DNA of 64,000 nucleotides. Source: Flavobacteriaceae bacterium PS02336 (GTDB lineage: Bacteria > Bacteroidota > Bacteroidia > Flavobacteriales > Flavobacteriaceae). The stretch covers positions 1 to 64,000 of the forward strand of contig JASCOF010000005.1 of assembly GCA_029960065.1 (NCBI GenBank), given 5' to 3'. This document shows, in pieces, positions 17,644-26,121 of this stretch. Position 1 is the first letter of the stretch, and every line of letters starts with the position of its first letter. A program made the position numbers and the translations under genes. The notes under the pieces are model-generated. The model saw only the letters and a program-made list of their open reading frames with translations. It made no database searches and had not been told where the DNA came from.

Positions 17644-18981
17644 TTATTTTAAGGCCATTTTAGCTTCAGGACCTTTGCGAATGATTTTTAAAACAAGTAA
17701 AAGAAAAAGCAATCCAAGAAGCAAATACAGTCCAACAAACCCCAAGAGAGTAAATAATGTATTTCCTGAAGATACCGTAGGTGAAACGCCATCAACCATA
17801 CGCATCAGGTTATAGACAAGCCAGGGCTGCCTACCTAATTCCGCCGTGTACCATCCGGCTGTATTGGCTATATAAGGAAAAGGGATCATAAACATAAGAA
17901 TCCACAGCAGCCATTTCGTTTTATACAGTTTATCTTTCCAAAGCAAAAACGATGCAAGTACCATAATTCCTATAAAAATAGTTCCTAAGCCAACCATAAT
18001 ATGATAACCATAATACAAACCTGGAACATTGGTGGGATGTATAGATTCATCAAATTCGTTTAAACCTTTAATTTCAGCATCCCAACGCTGATAAGTAAGA
18101 AAACTAAGTACATTGGGCACAGCGATTTTATTATCCAGCTTTTTATTCTCCATATCGGGTTGCCCTACCAAAACGATTTCAGAACCTCCTTTTTCGGTTT
18201 CGAAAATACCTTCCATAGCTGCAAATGTTGCTGGCTGGTATTTAACCACATTTTTAGCCGCCCAGTCTCCCGTAGGGAAAGCCAATATGACTGAAGAAAT
18301 TACCCCGAAAACGACTCCGCTTTTTACAAAAATCTTCCCAAAGCGACTATGCTTATTACTCAATAAATAGAAAGCTCCAACGGCTGCCACAAAAAAAGAA
18401 CTCGTTACTAACGAACCCATTTGATTATGTAGATATGAAGGCCACAGCCAAGGATTATTGAATAGAGCACTAAAATTGTTCAATACAAACTTTCCGTTTT
18501 CAAAAATTTCGTAACCGACAGGATGTTGCATCCAAGAGTGTGTAGCAATAATCAAAAAACCACTTGCCCAGGAACCGAGGAAAACCATCAGTCCCGAAAG
18601 AAAGTGTAGTTTCTGTCCAAGTAGCTTTTCTCCAAAAAGAAACATACCCAGAAAAGAAGATTCTAAAAAGAAGGAGAACATTCCTTCCATTGCCAACGTT
18701 TGTCCGATGATACCTCCGGTAAGCTCAGAGAACTTCGCCCAATTGGTGCCGAACTGAAATTCCATTGGAATACCCGTTACAACGCCCATTGCGAAGTTTA
18801 ATGCAAAAATCTTCATCCAGAATTTTGATGCATTATTGTAGTCTTCATTTTTCGTTCTGAGAAATTTCCATTTAAAATAAACAATCATCAAGGAAAGCCC
18901 CATAGTGAGTTGAGGAAACAAGTAGTGAAAGGTAATCGTGAAAGCAAATTGCAACCGATTATAAAGAATCATATCTTCCAT
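17644..18981 (-). CDS. cydA: Cytochrome bd ubiquinol oxidase subunit I
   Basis: This 445-residue subunit carries His19 (the b595-side ligand, same number as in Escherichia coli), His185 in WPSYLHNQMGS (heme b558 ligand), the GRQPW motif, and a Met in the NLMRMVDGVS segment as second b558 ligand. It is shorter than the 522-residue E. coli protein, and the Q-loop is of the short type common in Bacteroidota and Firmicutes. It binds all three hemes and oxidises quinol. The promoter on the minus strand has the operator at 19079-19094. No cydX was found behind cydB. Confidence 0.95.
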   Translation of the reverse strand: MEDMILYNRLQFAFTITFHYLFPQLTMGLSLMIVYFKWKFLRTKNEDYNNASKFWMKIFALNFAMGVVTGIPMEFQFGTNWAKFSELTGGIIGQTLAMEGMFSFFLESSFLGMFLFGEKLLGQKLHFLSGLMVFLGSWASGFLIIATHSWMQHPVGYEIFENGKFVLNNFSALFNNPWLWPSYLHNQMGSLVTSSFFVAAVGAFYLLSNKHSRFGKIFVKSGVVFGVISSVILAFPTGDWAAKNVVKYQPATFAAMEGIFETEKGGSEIVLVGQPDMENKKLDNKIAVPNVLSFLTYQRWDAEIKGLNEFDESIHPTNVPGLYYGYHIMVGLGTIFIGIMVLASFLLWKDKLYKTKWLLWILMFMIPFPYIANTAGWYTAELGRQPWLVYNLMRMVDGVSPTVSSGNTLFTLLGFVGLYLLLGLLFLLLVLKIIRKGPEAKMALK

Positions 18982-19049
18982 AAGAAATGGTTAATTTAAC
19001 TGAATATCAAATCTTTAATAAGAATATATTCGTCTGTTATATGCTACTG

Positions 19050-19094
19050 TAAAAGTATTTCTAAATTACAAAAACAATTGTAACACTTGTTACA
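19050..19094 (-). promoter_or_regulatory. Crp/Fnr-type operator and -7 box of cydAB
   Basis: On the minus strand the palindrome TGTAAC-AAGT-GTTACA (19094-19079, extended by one base pair on each side) stands exactly 37 bp before TACTTTTA (19057-19050). The geometry is the same as the plus-strand sites although the gene is divergently transcribed. Confidence 0.85.
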
Positions 19095-19178
19095 AAGTAC
19101 AGAATAAATAAACATTAAATTCCATTTCATCACAAAATGATTTTACATAAATCGAATAATTTATAATTTTTAGGGCTC

Positions 19179-19223
19179 TGTAACAATTGTTACTGCCTGC
19201 GTTATTACAGTCCTCTAATTTTG
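19179..19223 (+). promoter_or_regulatory. Crp/Fnr-type operator and -7 box of the TSUP gene
   Basis: TGTAAC-AATT-GTTACT (19179-19194) lies 37 bp upstream of TAATTTTG (19216-19223). The rest of this intergenic region (18982-19247) has only the divergent cydA promoter. Confidence 0.84.
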
Positions 19224-19247
19224 TGTTATCGATTTAATTAGAGAATT

Positions 19248-20051
19248 ATGACAACAGATTTTATAGGCTATTTATTGGCCGTTTTAGTAGGTGTTTCATT
19301 AGGACTTATAGGTAGCGGAGGTTCCATACTTACCGTTCCTATTTTGGTGTATGTGATGGGTGTTAATCCTATTCTGGCAACAGCCTATTCCTTATTCGTT
19401 GTAGGGGCAACATCTTTGGTCGGTGGCGTTCAAAATGCCCTACATAAAAAAGTAGATTTTAAAACCGTATTTATTTTTGGTATTCCATCTATTGTTGCAG
19501 TGTATTTAACCAGAGCATATCTGATGCCTCTGATTCCTGATGTTATTTTCACTGTTGGAAGTTTTGAATTTACCAAACCTATCGCCTTAATGGTGTTGTT
19601 TGCCATCGTAATGATATTTGCTTCGATATCCATGATACGTCCTTGTCCGCATTGTAAAGATGCAGATGACGGCGAAATAAAATACAACTATCCAATGATT
19701 CTGTTGGAAGGAGCTTTGGTTGGAACTTTAACCGGATTAGTCGGTGCAGGTGGTGGATTTTTAATTATTCCGGCATTGGTTTTATTAGCAAAAATGCCTA
19801 TGAAATTAGCCGTAGGAACTTCCTTATTTATAATTGCTGCGAAATCACTTTTAGGGTTTACCGGAGATTTACAAGGTAGTGAAACCATAGACTGGACTTT
19901 GTTATCCACTTTTACCGGATTATCCGTTGTCGGGATTTTTATCGGAATCTTCCTGTCAAAAAAAATAGAAGGAAATAAACTCAAATCCGCATTCGGTTGG
20001 TTTGTACTGGTTATGGGAATCTATATCCTTATCAAAGAATTATTCTTATAA
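19248..20051 (+). CDS. TSUP (TauE/SafE) family sulfur anion exporter
   Basis: This 267-residue protein has about eight hydrophobic segments in two repeats. The repeats begin with the TSUP signatures GLIGSGGSILTVPIL (about residues 19-33) and GLVGAGGGFLIIPAL (about 162-176). Members export or import sulfite, thiosulfate or organosulfonates. Between the repeats is a small cytoplasmic loop with RPCPHCKDADD, a CxxC that may bind metal. It lies between cydAB and two persulfide dioxygenase-like genes, so it probably removes the sulfite they make; this is inference from context. Confidence 0.88.
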   Translation: MTTDFIGYLLAVLVGVSLGLIGSGGSILTVPILVYVMGVNPILATAYSLFVVGATSLVGGVQNALHKKVDFKTVFIFGIPSIVAVYLTRAYLMPLIPDVIFTVGSFEFTKPIALMVLFAIVMIFASISMIRPCPHCKDADDGEIKYNYPMILLEGALVGTLTGLVGAGGGFLIIPALVLLAKMPMKLAVGTSLFIIAAKSLLGFTGDLQGSETIDWTLLSTFTGLSVVGIFIGIFLSKKIEGNKLKSAFGWFVLVMGIYILIKELFL

Positions 20052-20061
20052 AAAACAGTCT

Positions 20062-20106
20062 TGTAACCTATGTTACTGTACGGGTTATAAACAGGTTGTA
20101 GTTTTG
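20062..20106 (+). promoter_or_regulatory. Crp/Fnr-type operator and -7 box of the MBL-MBL-peroxiredoxin operon
   Basis: TGTAAC-CTAT-GTTACT (20062-20077) lies 37 bp upstream of TAGTTTTG (20099-20106). The palindrome begins 10 bases after the TSUP stop codon. The core CTAT spacer is identical to that of the site at 14458, which precedes the other MBL/rhodanese gene. Confidence 0.84.
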
Positions 20107-20143
20107 TATCATTAATATTTAAACAATTAAAAAATTATAAAAA

Positions 20144-21562
20144 ATGAAAGTAGAACAAATTTATACAGGATGTTTAGCTCAGGGAGCTTATTATGTCGAA
20201 AGTAACGGAGAAGCCGTGGTAATAGATCCGCTTCGTGAAGTACAGCCTTACATCGAAAAAGCGGAAAAAGACGGAGCCAAAATCAAATATGTATTAGAAA
20301 CACATTTTCACGCTGATTTTGTAAGCGGTCATTTAGATTTGGCTAAAAAAACCGGTGCAACGATTATTTTTGGTCCTACTGCAAAACCTTCATTTGACGC
20401 ACATGTTGCCAAAGACGGTGAAATTTTAAATGTTGGAAATATTCAAATCAAAGTAATCCACACACCGGGACATACGATGGAAAGTACTTGTTTTCTTTTA
20501 ATAGATGAAAACGGAAAAGAAACAGGATTATTTACTGGCGATACCTTATTTATTGGTGATGTGGGTCGTCCGGATTTGGCACAGAAAGTAATTGCCGACT
20601 TAACTCAAGAGAAATTAGCCGCTCATTTGTACGATTCACTGCACAACAAAATTATTCCGTTGGCTGACGACATAATAGTATATCCCGCACACGGAGCCGG
20701 TTCGGCTTGTGGTAAAAACATGAGTAAAGAAACTACCGATACCTTGGGTAACCAAAAGAAAACCAACTATGCCCTACAGCCGATGACAAAAGAAAAATTC
20801 ATTGATGAAGTATTGGATGGATTGATGCCGCCTCCGGGATATTTTCCTGAAAATGTTTTGTTGAACATCAAAGGGTATGAAAGCATTGATGAGGTGTTGC
20901 ACAAGGGAACACAAGCTCTAAATCCAGAAGCATTTGAAGTGGCTGCTAATGAAACCGATGCTTTGTTACTGGATACCCGTGATGCACAAACATTTACCAA
21001 AGGATTTATTCCGAATTCCATTAACATTGGTATCGATGGAAATTTTGCTCCCTGGGTTGGAACACTTATTCCAGATATTAAGCAAACCATTTTATTGATT
21101 GCAGACGAAGGTCGTGAAGAAGAAATCGTTACCCGTTTGGCTCGTGTGGGTTATGACAATACTATAGGCTATTTAAAAGGCGGATTTGACGCTTGGAAAA
21201 ATGCGGGAAAAGAAACCGATACCATCGAATCAATTTCGGTAGATGAATTAGCAAAACGAATGGAAGAAAATCCAAACCTGAACATTTTAGATGTACGTAA
21301 AAAGAGTGAGCATTTTTCAGAACACATGATCGACTCAGAAAACATAGCTTTAGACTATATCAACGAACACATTGCCGAAGTAAGCAAAGACAAAACTTAC
21401 TATGTGCATTGCGCCGGTGGTTATCGTTCTATGATATTCAATTCGATATTAAGAGCAAGAGGCTATGACAATTTGATTGATGTTCAAGGTGGTTTTACGG
21501 CGATCAAAGAATCTGGAAAATTCAAAGTAAGCGATTACGTTTGCCCAACCACAATGCTTTAA
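20144..21562 (+). CDS. MBL-fold/rhodanese protein (persulfide dioxygenase-like)
   Basis: This 472-residue cytoplasmic protein has the metallo-beta-lactamase motifs THFHADFVSG, HTPGHTMES, TGDTLFIGDVGRPD and PAHGAGS in the first half, then two rhodanese domains. The first (about 255-350) lacks the catalytic Cys; the second has HCAGGYRS with Cys423. It likely oxidises low-molecular-weight persulfide to sulfite, with the rhodanese domain handling sulfane sulfur. It is closer in length to BlH/PDO-rhodanese fusions than to plain ETHE1. The paralogue at 21590 follows after 27 bases. Confidence 0.9.
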   Translation: MKVEQIYTGCLAQGAYYVESNGEAVVIDPLREVQPYIEKAEKDGAKIKYVLETHFHADFVSGHLDLAKKTGATIIFGPTAKPSFDAHVAKDGEILNVGNIQIKVIHTPGHTMESTCFLLIDENGKETGLFTGDTLFIGDVGRPDLAQKVIADLTQEKLAAHLYDSLHNKIIPLADDIIVYPAHGAGSACGKNMSKETTDTLGNQKKTNYALQPMTKEKFIDEVLDGLMPPPGYFPENVLLNIKGYESIDEVLHKGTQALNPEAFEVAANETDALLLDTRDAQTFTKGFIPNSINIGIDGNFAPWVGTLIPDIKQTILLIADEGREEEIVTRLARVGYDNTIGYLKGGFDAWKNAGKETDTIESISVDELAKRMEENPNLNILDVRKKSEHFSEHMIDSENIALDYINEHIAEVSKDKTYYVHCAGGYRSMIFNSILRARGYDNLIDVQGGFTAIKESGKFKVSDYVCPTTML

Positions 21563-21589
21563 TTAATAACATTTAAAAATTTAAAAAAT

Positions 21590-22972
21590 ATGTTTTTTCA
21601 ACACGTATACGACAAAAGTCTTGCACAGGCGAGCTACTTTATCGGCTGTCAGGCAAAAGGTGAAGCCATTGTTATTGATGCTCAACGTGATATAGATGTA
21701 TATCTGGAAATTGCGAAGCAAAACAATATGAAAATTACCCATATTACGGAAACGCATATCCATGCCGATTTTCTCTGCGGTTCACGCGAATTAGCAGCAG
21801 CGACCGGAGCACAAATGTATCTTTCAGACGAAGGTGGGTCAGATTGGGAATACCAGTTTCCGCATCATGCCAAGCTGAAACACGGTGACAAAATCAGTGT
21901 AGGAAACTTGACATTAGAAGTATTGCACACACCGGGTCACACACCGGAAAGCATCAGCTTTCTGTTGACAGACCATCCGGCTACAGATAAACCGGTAATG
22001 GTATTCACGGGAGATTTTGTTTTTGTTGGTGATATAGGCCGCCCTGATTTATTGGAAAAAGCGGCAGGTTTGGTTGGCACACAAGAAAAAGGAGCCAAAC
22101 AGATGTATGAATCTATACAACGGTTTGCTGAATTGCCGGAATACGTGCAGGTATGGCCGGCACATGGAGCAGGTTCGGCTTGTGGTAAGGCTTTGGGAGC
22201 AGTACCAAGCTCTACTGTCGGCTATGAAAAAATCCGCAACTGGGCATTTCAATACGAAGATGATGAAGCGGGCTTTGTGAAATATCTTTTGGAAGGACAA
22301 CCAGAACCACCGAAATATTTTGCGATGATGAAACACTTGAACAAAGTGAATCGTCCTTTATTGGTGGAGGTCCCGAAACATCCGAAATTATCGAAAGAAC
22401 AATTTTTAACAGCCTACAACAACGGATTGAAAGTTATCGATGCTCGCAATAAAGTAGATTTTGCGAAAGGATTTATTCCGGAAAGTATCAATATCCAAGG
22501 TAATAATTCTTTCTCTACATGGGCGGGCTGGTTACTGAATTATCAGGAACAATTCGTTTTGGTTGCCGATGATAATCAAATCGAAGATTTGACCAGAAAA
22601 CTGATGCGAATAGGCTTGGATAACATCTACGGATACATTACCAACGTAGAAGACTTAGGATTGGAATTGGAAACTGAAGCCATCATAGATGTAGAAGAAT
22701 TCAAATCGTATATCGGAAATCCAAATGCACAAATCGTAGATGTAAGAGGATTGACAGAATATGAGACCTACCATGTAAAGGGTGCAGACCATGTTTTTGT
22801 GGGAACATTACTGGACAATCTGGACAAGTTCAACAAAGACAAACAAATCATTATCCATTGCCAAAGTGGAGATAGAGCAACAATTGCACAATCATTGTTG
22901 GCTAAAAACGGTTTCAAAAATGTGAAGAACTATAGTGCCGGAATGAAAGAATGGATAGCATTGAACAGTTAA
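21590..22972 (+). CDS. MBL-fold/rhodanese protein (persulfide dioxygenase-like), second copy
   Basis: This 460-residue protein is the nearest relative of the exported copy at 14583: both share the FFxxVYDxxLxQASYxIG start, THIHADF, and the spacing of the metal motifs, but this one has no signal peptide. Motifs are HTPGHTPES, TGDFVFVGDIGRPD and PAHGAGS; the last rhodanese domain has CQSGDR with Cys424, and the middle one has no Cys. It follows the 20144 gene by 27 bases and precedes peroxiredoxin by 30, so the three form one operon under the 20062 promoter. Confidence 0.9.
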   Translation: MFFQHVYDKSLAQASYFIGCQAKGEAIVIDAQRDIDVYLEIAKQNNMKITHITETHIHADFLCGSRELAAATGAQMYLSDEGGSDWEYQFPHHAKLKHGDKISVGNLTLEVLHTPGHTPESISFLLTDHPATDKPVMVFTGDFVFVGDIGRPDLLEKAAGLVGTQEKGAKQMYESIQRFAELPEYVQVWPAHGAGSACGKALGAVPSSTVGYEKIRNWAFQYEDDEAGFVKYLLEGQPEPPKYFAMMKHLNKVNRPLLVEVPKHPKLSKEQFLTAYNNGLKVIDARNKVDFAKGFIPESINIQGNNSFSTWAGWLLNYQEQFVLVADDNQIEDLTRKLMRIGLDNIYGYITNVEDLGLELETEAIIDVEEFKSYIGNPNAQIVDVRGLTEYETYHVKGADHVFVGTLLDNLDKFNKDKQIIIHCQSGDRATIAQSLLAKNGFKNVKNYSAGMKEWIALNS

Positions 22973-23002
22973 AAGTTATCAACTCATAAAAAATTAAATA
23001 AA

Positions 23003-23650
23003 ATGGAACAAGTAATCAATACAATGCCAAGAATTGGCGATATGGCACCCGATTTTGAAGCGGTGACTACTACAGGAGCAATCAAATTTTCAGAATATAA
23101 TAAAGGAAGCTGGGTTATCTTATTCTCACACCCTGCGGATTTCACACCAGTTTGTACAACAGAAATGACAGGATTTGCTAACGAGAGCGATTTCTTTGGA
23201 AAACACAATACCAAACTAATGGGCTTGAGCATCGACAGTATTCACAGTCATATTGCCTGGGTAAATGCGGTTGATGAAAAAACAGGTGTATTGTTCAACT
23301 TCCCGATTATTGCAGATTTGGATATGAAAGTAGCCAAATTGTACGGAATGTTGCAACCAGGAGAAAGCGAAACTGCGGCTGTCCGTGCCGTATTCATCAT
23401 GGATCCGGCAGGAAAAATCCGTTTGATTATGTATTACCCTTTAAACGTAGGGCGTAATATGGACGAGATCAAACGATCATTGTTAGCACTTCAGACATCT
23501 GATGAATACAAAGTTGCTATGCCTTTGAACTGGCAGCCTGGCGATAAAGTGATTGTAGGAGCACCAAAAACATTGGAAGGATTGAAAGAGCGTAAAGCCG
23601 ATACGACTTTAGAACAGGTGGATTGGTACCTTGCTAAAAAATCAATTTAA
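23003..23650 (+). CDS. Peroxiredoxin, 1-Cys (Prx6) type
   Basis: This 215-residue protein has the peroxidatic motif HPADFTPVCTTE with Cys51 and the Prx6-type C-terminal extension (from about 165, LNWQPGDKVIVGAPKT). It reduces peroxides using its single active cysteine, with the resolving thiol supplied by another molecule. In the operon with two persulfide dioxygenase-like genes it may remove peroxide or deal with persulfide by-products. It is not preceded by its own recognisable promoter. Confidence 0.92.
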   Translation: MEQVINTMPRIGDMAPDFEAVTTTGAIKFSEYNKGSWVILFSHPADFTPVCTTEMTGFANESDFFGKHNTKLMGLSIDSIHSHIAWVNAVDEKTGVLFNFPIIADLDMKVAKLYGMLQPGESETAAVRAVFIMDPAGKIRLIMYYPLNVGRNMDEIKRSLLALQTSDEYKVAMPLNWQPGDKVIVGAPKTLEGLKERKADTTLEQVDWYLAKKSI

Positions 23651-23721
23651 TCATTAAGAATAAGGAGATTGGCTTTACGCAAATTTAGGGTCAGTCTTCT
23701 TATCATAAATATTTACATCAT

Positions 23722-24036
23722 ATGTTAGAGTTATTAGACAAACTTTCGAAAGATAAGTTTTTAGATAAAGATTTTCTTTTTTTGGTTGATGTACGCACTC
23801 CTGAAGAATTTAATTCGGGAAGTGTTGACGGTGCCATAAACATACCATTAAGTGTATTGGAACAGGAGCTTTCACAATTTAAAAACAAAGAAAACATTAT
23901 CGTTTTCTGCCGAAGCGGAGCAAGAAGCGGAAATGCACAAATAATCCTTCAGCAACACGGATTTGAAAATGTAGTGAACGGTGGTCCGTGGCAAAATGTA
24001 CAGCAAGCCTTGGATGAAATATTACAGAAAAAGTAA
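23722..24036 (+). CDS. Single-domain rhodanese
   Basis: This 104-residue cytoplasmic protein has a single rhodanese domain: VDVRTPEEFNSGSV, then active loop CRSGARSG with Cys63, and a closing GGPWQN segment. It transfers sulfane sulfur to thiol or cyanide acceptors. It is 71 bases behind the peroxiredoxin gene and 43 before a membrane-anchored paralogue. Confidence 0.9.
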   Translation: MLELLDKLSKDKFLDKDFLFLVDVRTPEEFNSGSVDGAINIPLSVLEQELSQFKNKENIIVFCRSGARSGNAQIILQQHGFENVVNGGPWQNVQQALDEILQKK

Positions 24037-24079
24037 ATGACACATCACTTTTTCACTCAACGGTATAAATCAAAAAAAG

Positions 24080-24451
24080 ATGCAAAAACAAAGTTTCAAA
24101 TTCATTCTCATTATTATAATCGGAGTAGTTATGTTAGGAATTTTTAAAAATCTTTTCGGTCAGAAAGACAATACACAGCTAAAAGAAGTTATCAAAGAAG
24201 GTGCTTTCCTGGTTGATGTTCGCACGCCTTCTGAATTTGCATCCGGAAGCGTAAAAGAAGCAGTAAACATTCCATTGGATAAAGTTTCGGGGCAATTATC
24301 TAAATTCAAGGGTAAAAAACACATCGTTGTATTTTGCAGAAGTGGCAACCGTAGCGGACAGGCAAAGAGTATTTTAGAAAAAAACGGTTTTAATAACGTT
24401 GTCAATGGCGGAACTTGGAACAATGTACAGAAAGTAATTACAGAGAATTAA
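24080..24451 (+). CDS. Membrane-anchored rhodanese
   Basis: This 123-residue protein starts with one hydrophobic helix (about residues 8-26) followed by a rhodanese domain with VDVRTPSEFASGSV and active loop CRSGNRSG (Cys86). The anchor would place the domain outside the inner membrane, or leave it as a tethered form. It is about as long as the 23722 rhodanese plus an anchor, so the two look like a cytoplasmic and an envelope copy. A DUF2892 gene follows after 10 bases. Confidence 0.88.
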   Translation: MQKQSFKFILIIIIGVVMLGIFKNLFGQKDNTQLKEVIKEGAFLVDVRTPSEFASGSVKEAVNIPLDKVSGQLSKFKGKKHIVVFCRSGNRSGQAKSILEKNGFNNVVNGGTWNNVQKVITEN

Positions 24452-24461
24452 GAACAGACAA

Positions 24462-24704
24462 ATGAAAAACTATTTAAGCAACTGGAATTTTATGCGGATT
24501 ATCCGTCTGGTTCTGGGAATTGTGATCATCGTTCAAGGCATTCAGGCACAGCAATGGATGCTTGTTGTCTTAGGTGGATTATTTACACTAATGCCGCTGT
24601 TTAATATTGGTTGTTGTAGTACGACCGGCTGTGATACCACTTATAGAGCAAGGAAAACTATCGAAAAAGAAGATATTACCTATGAAGAAGTAAAATCGAA
24701 ATAG
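24462..24704 (+). CDS. DUF2892 family membrane protein (copy 1)
   Basis: This 80-residue protein has the DUF2892 pattern: NWNFMRIIRLVLGI at the start, two membrane helices (about 13-27 and 31-46), then a cysteine-rich cytosolic or periplasmic part (NIGCCSTTGC). In other bacteria DUF2892 is fused to rhodanese domains (as in YgaP) and helps transport or bind sulfane sulfur. The neighbours are rhodaneses and a thioredoxin. A paralogue is at 29719. Confidence 0.85.
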   Translation: MKNYLSNWNFMRIIRLVLGIVIIVQGIQAQQWMLVVLGGLFTLMPLFNIGCCSTTGCDTTYRARKTIEKEDITYEEVKSK

Positions 24705-24940
24705 TGAGGAATACATTTACAAGAAAAAAACTGTTGATTTTAATTGATATACCATTGGGTGCCATAGCTGGATTTCTGTATTGGAAGTTCATTGGCTGTA
24801 ATACAGCTACCTGTGCCATCACATCAAGCTCTATTAACAGTGCTTTATATGAGACGGTTATTGGTGGCTTGGCATTTTCAATGTTCAAAAAAGATAAAAA
24901 AGATAAAAAAGAAAAGAATGAAATTTCAGGAAATTATTAA
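24704..24940 (+). CDS. DUF6132 family small membrane protein (copy 1)
   Basis: This 78-residue protein is read from a GTG at 24704 that overlaps the DUF2892 stop by one base. It has two hydrophobic segments around a [16 protein letters not shown] stretch and a very Lys-rich C-terminus. Function is unknown. Its last 23 bases overlap the thioredoxin start, so the three genes are translationally coupled. A paralogue is at 29936, in the same order relative to DUF2892. Confidence 0.78.
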   Translation: MRNTFTRKKLLILIDIPLGAIAGFLYWKFIGCNTATCAITSSSINSALYETVIGGLAFSMFKKDKKDKKEKNEISGNY

Positions 24941-25211
24941 ACAAGACAAACCCGTGTTGGTCGATTTTTTTGCTACATGGTGCGGACCTTGCAAAATGCA
25001 GGCTCCCATATTGGAAGAACTAAAACAACGTATTGGTGATACAGCTACTATTATTAAAATAGATGTAGATCAAAACCAACAGATTGCTGCACAATATCAA
25101 ATACGTAGTGTTCCGACATTGGCTATCTTTAAAAATGGAGAAGTCAAATGGAGGCAGTCAGGAGTTTTTCCTGCGAGCGAATTGGAAAGATTAATAAAAG
25201 AAAATCTATAA
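24918..25211 (+). CDS. Thioredoxin (copy 1)
   Basis: The ATG at 24918 gives a 97-residue thioredoxin with the canonical WCGPC active site (Cys22, Cys25) and cis-Pro in RSVPTL. It starts inside the DUF6132 gene (23-base overlap). Its sequence is close to the thioredoxin at 27996; most positions match. A rho-independent terminator follows at 25215. Reading the same frame from an upstream start adds an unlikely N-terminus. Confidence 0.92.
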   Translation: MKFQEIIKQDKPVLVDFFATWCGPCKMQAPILEELKQRIGDTATIIKIDVDQNQQIAAQYQIRSVPTLAIFKNGEVKWRQSGVFPASELERLIKENL

Positions 25212-25214
25212 AAA

Positions 25215-25250
25215 AAAGAAGCCGCCTCAGTTGTGAAACGGCTTCTTTAT
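25215..25250. terminator. Bidirectional terminator between thioredoxin and SnoaL-like genes
   Basis: Arms AAAGAAGCCG (25215-25224) and CGGCTTCTTT (25239-25248) form a 10-bp perfect stem with flanking A and T runs. It lies between convergent genes ending at 25211 (plus) and 25284 (minus). Confidence 0.88.
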
Positions 25251-25283
25251 CTGTCTGTTATTTACATCTTTTAAGGGTCGAGG

Positions 25284-25673
25284 TTATTTCCCCCAAAAAA
25301 CATTTTCCGCTTCCTGGTCTTCTGAGAACAACCATACTTCGGTAATTTTTTCGTTTTCTACCTTGAACAGGTCAATGCCCGCCATATCCATTTTACGGTC
25401 TTCAATCGTACCGCTGAAACGCAACGGCATGGCAACAAGATCACCGTTTACCATCAGGTCTCCGTTGGGAGCCAGTGCAAAGGTTCCTTTTGAGGTTTCC
25501 ATCATACCGCCGATCATCTTACCGATTTCGTCAGCCCCCTGTTTTACGCCCGAAAACTGGTTGCTTCCCGGTTGGTGCCATTTTACATCTTCACTGAAAA
25601 ACGAAAATGCGGCAGGTACATCCCCTTTTCCCAAGGCTTGTGCATAAGCCAGAACAATTTCTTTTGCTGTCAT
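25284..25673 (-). CDS. SnoaL/NTF2-like protein
   Basis: The ATG at 25673 gives 129 residues with a cone-shaped NTF2-like fold pattern (KEIVLAYAQALGKGDVPAAFSFFSEDVKWHQPG). Such proteins bind small hydrophobic ligands or catalyse isomerisation, but the active residues vary and no substrate can be named. It lies 46 bases behind another SnoaL-like gene on the same strand and is probably expressed with it from the HxlR-linked promoter region at 26.1 kb. Confidence 0.78.
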   Translation of the reverse strand: MTAKEIVLAYAQALGKGDVPAAFSFFSEDVKWHQPGSNQFSGVKQGADEIGKMIGGMMETSKGTFALAPNGDLMVNGDLVAMPLRFSGTIEDRKMDMAGIDLFKVENEKITEVWLFSEDQEAENVFWGK

Positions 25674-25719
25674 CTTTTTTCTATTTTTAAATTTATAAAT
25701 ATGATTGATTCTTTTCTGT

Positions 25720-26097
25720 TTAGAACATGCCATTATTGTTTGCCGGCTGCTCGGGCATCGGCATCATCGCGTCCCAGTGTTCTGCCAGCTTGCCGTCACT
25801 GATACGGTATATATCGATGAACCTCCATTCTTTTCCTGCCATTTCATACTTTGAATGTAGGACTACGGTGTCATTCTCTACCATAACATGCTTAAAATCG
25901 ATTTTTTGTTTTGGAATTCCCTGCGAAATCAGCATTTCGACAAGTTTTTTCACCCCTTCTCGTCCATCTGCAATGGTAGGGTTATGCTGTAAAAAATCGT
26001 CCGCCATATATTCATCAACCCCTGTAATATCAAGGTCACCGAAAATTCGTTGATAGGCTCTTGTGGCTATATTTTTAAGTTCTTGATGATTCGACAT
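25720..26097 (-). CDS. SnoaL-like (NTF2 superfamily) protein
   Basis: This 125-residue protein has a SnoaL-type core (YMADDFLQHNPTIADGREGVKKL, then DIYRISDGKLAEHWD). The gene is divergent from an HxlR regulator and shares its 114-bp promoter region. In comparable loci, HxlR regulators control such small enzymes in response to electrophiles or quinones. Function otherwise unknown. Confidence 0.82.
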   Translation of the reverse strand: MSNHQELKNIATRAYQRIFGDLDITGVDEYMADDFLQHNPTIADGREGVKKLVEMLISQGIPKQKIDFKHVMVENDTVVLHSKYEMAGKEWRFIDIYRISDGKLAEHWDAMMPMPEQPANNNGMF

Positions 26098-26121
26098 AAT
26101 ACGCTCTTTTTTAATTGTTTA

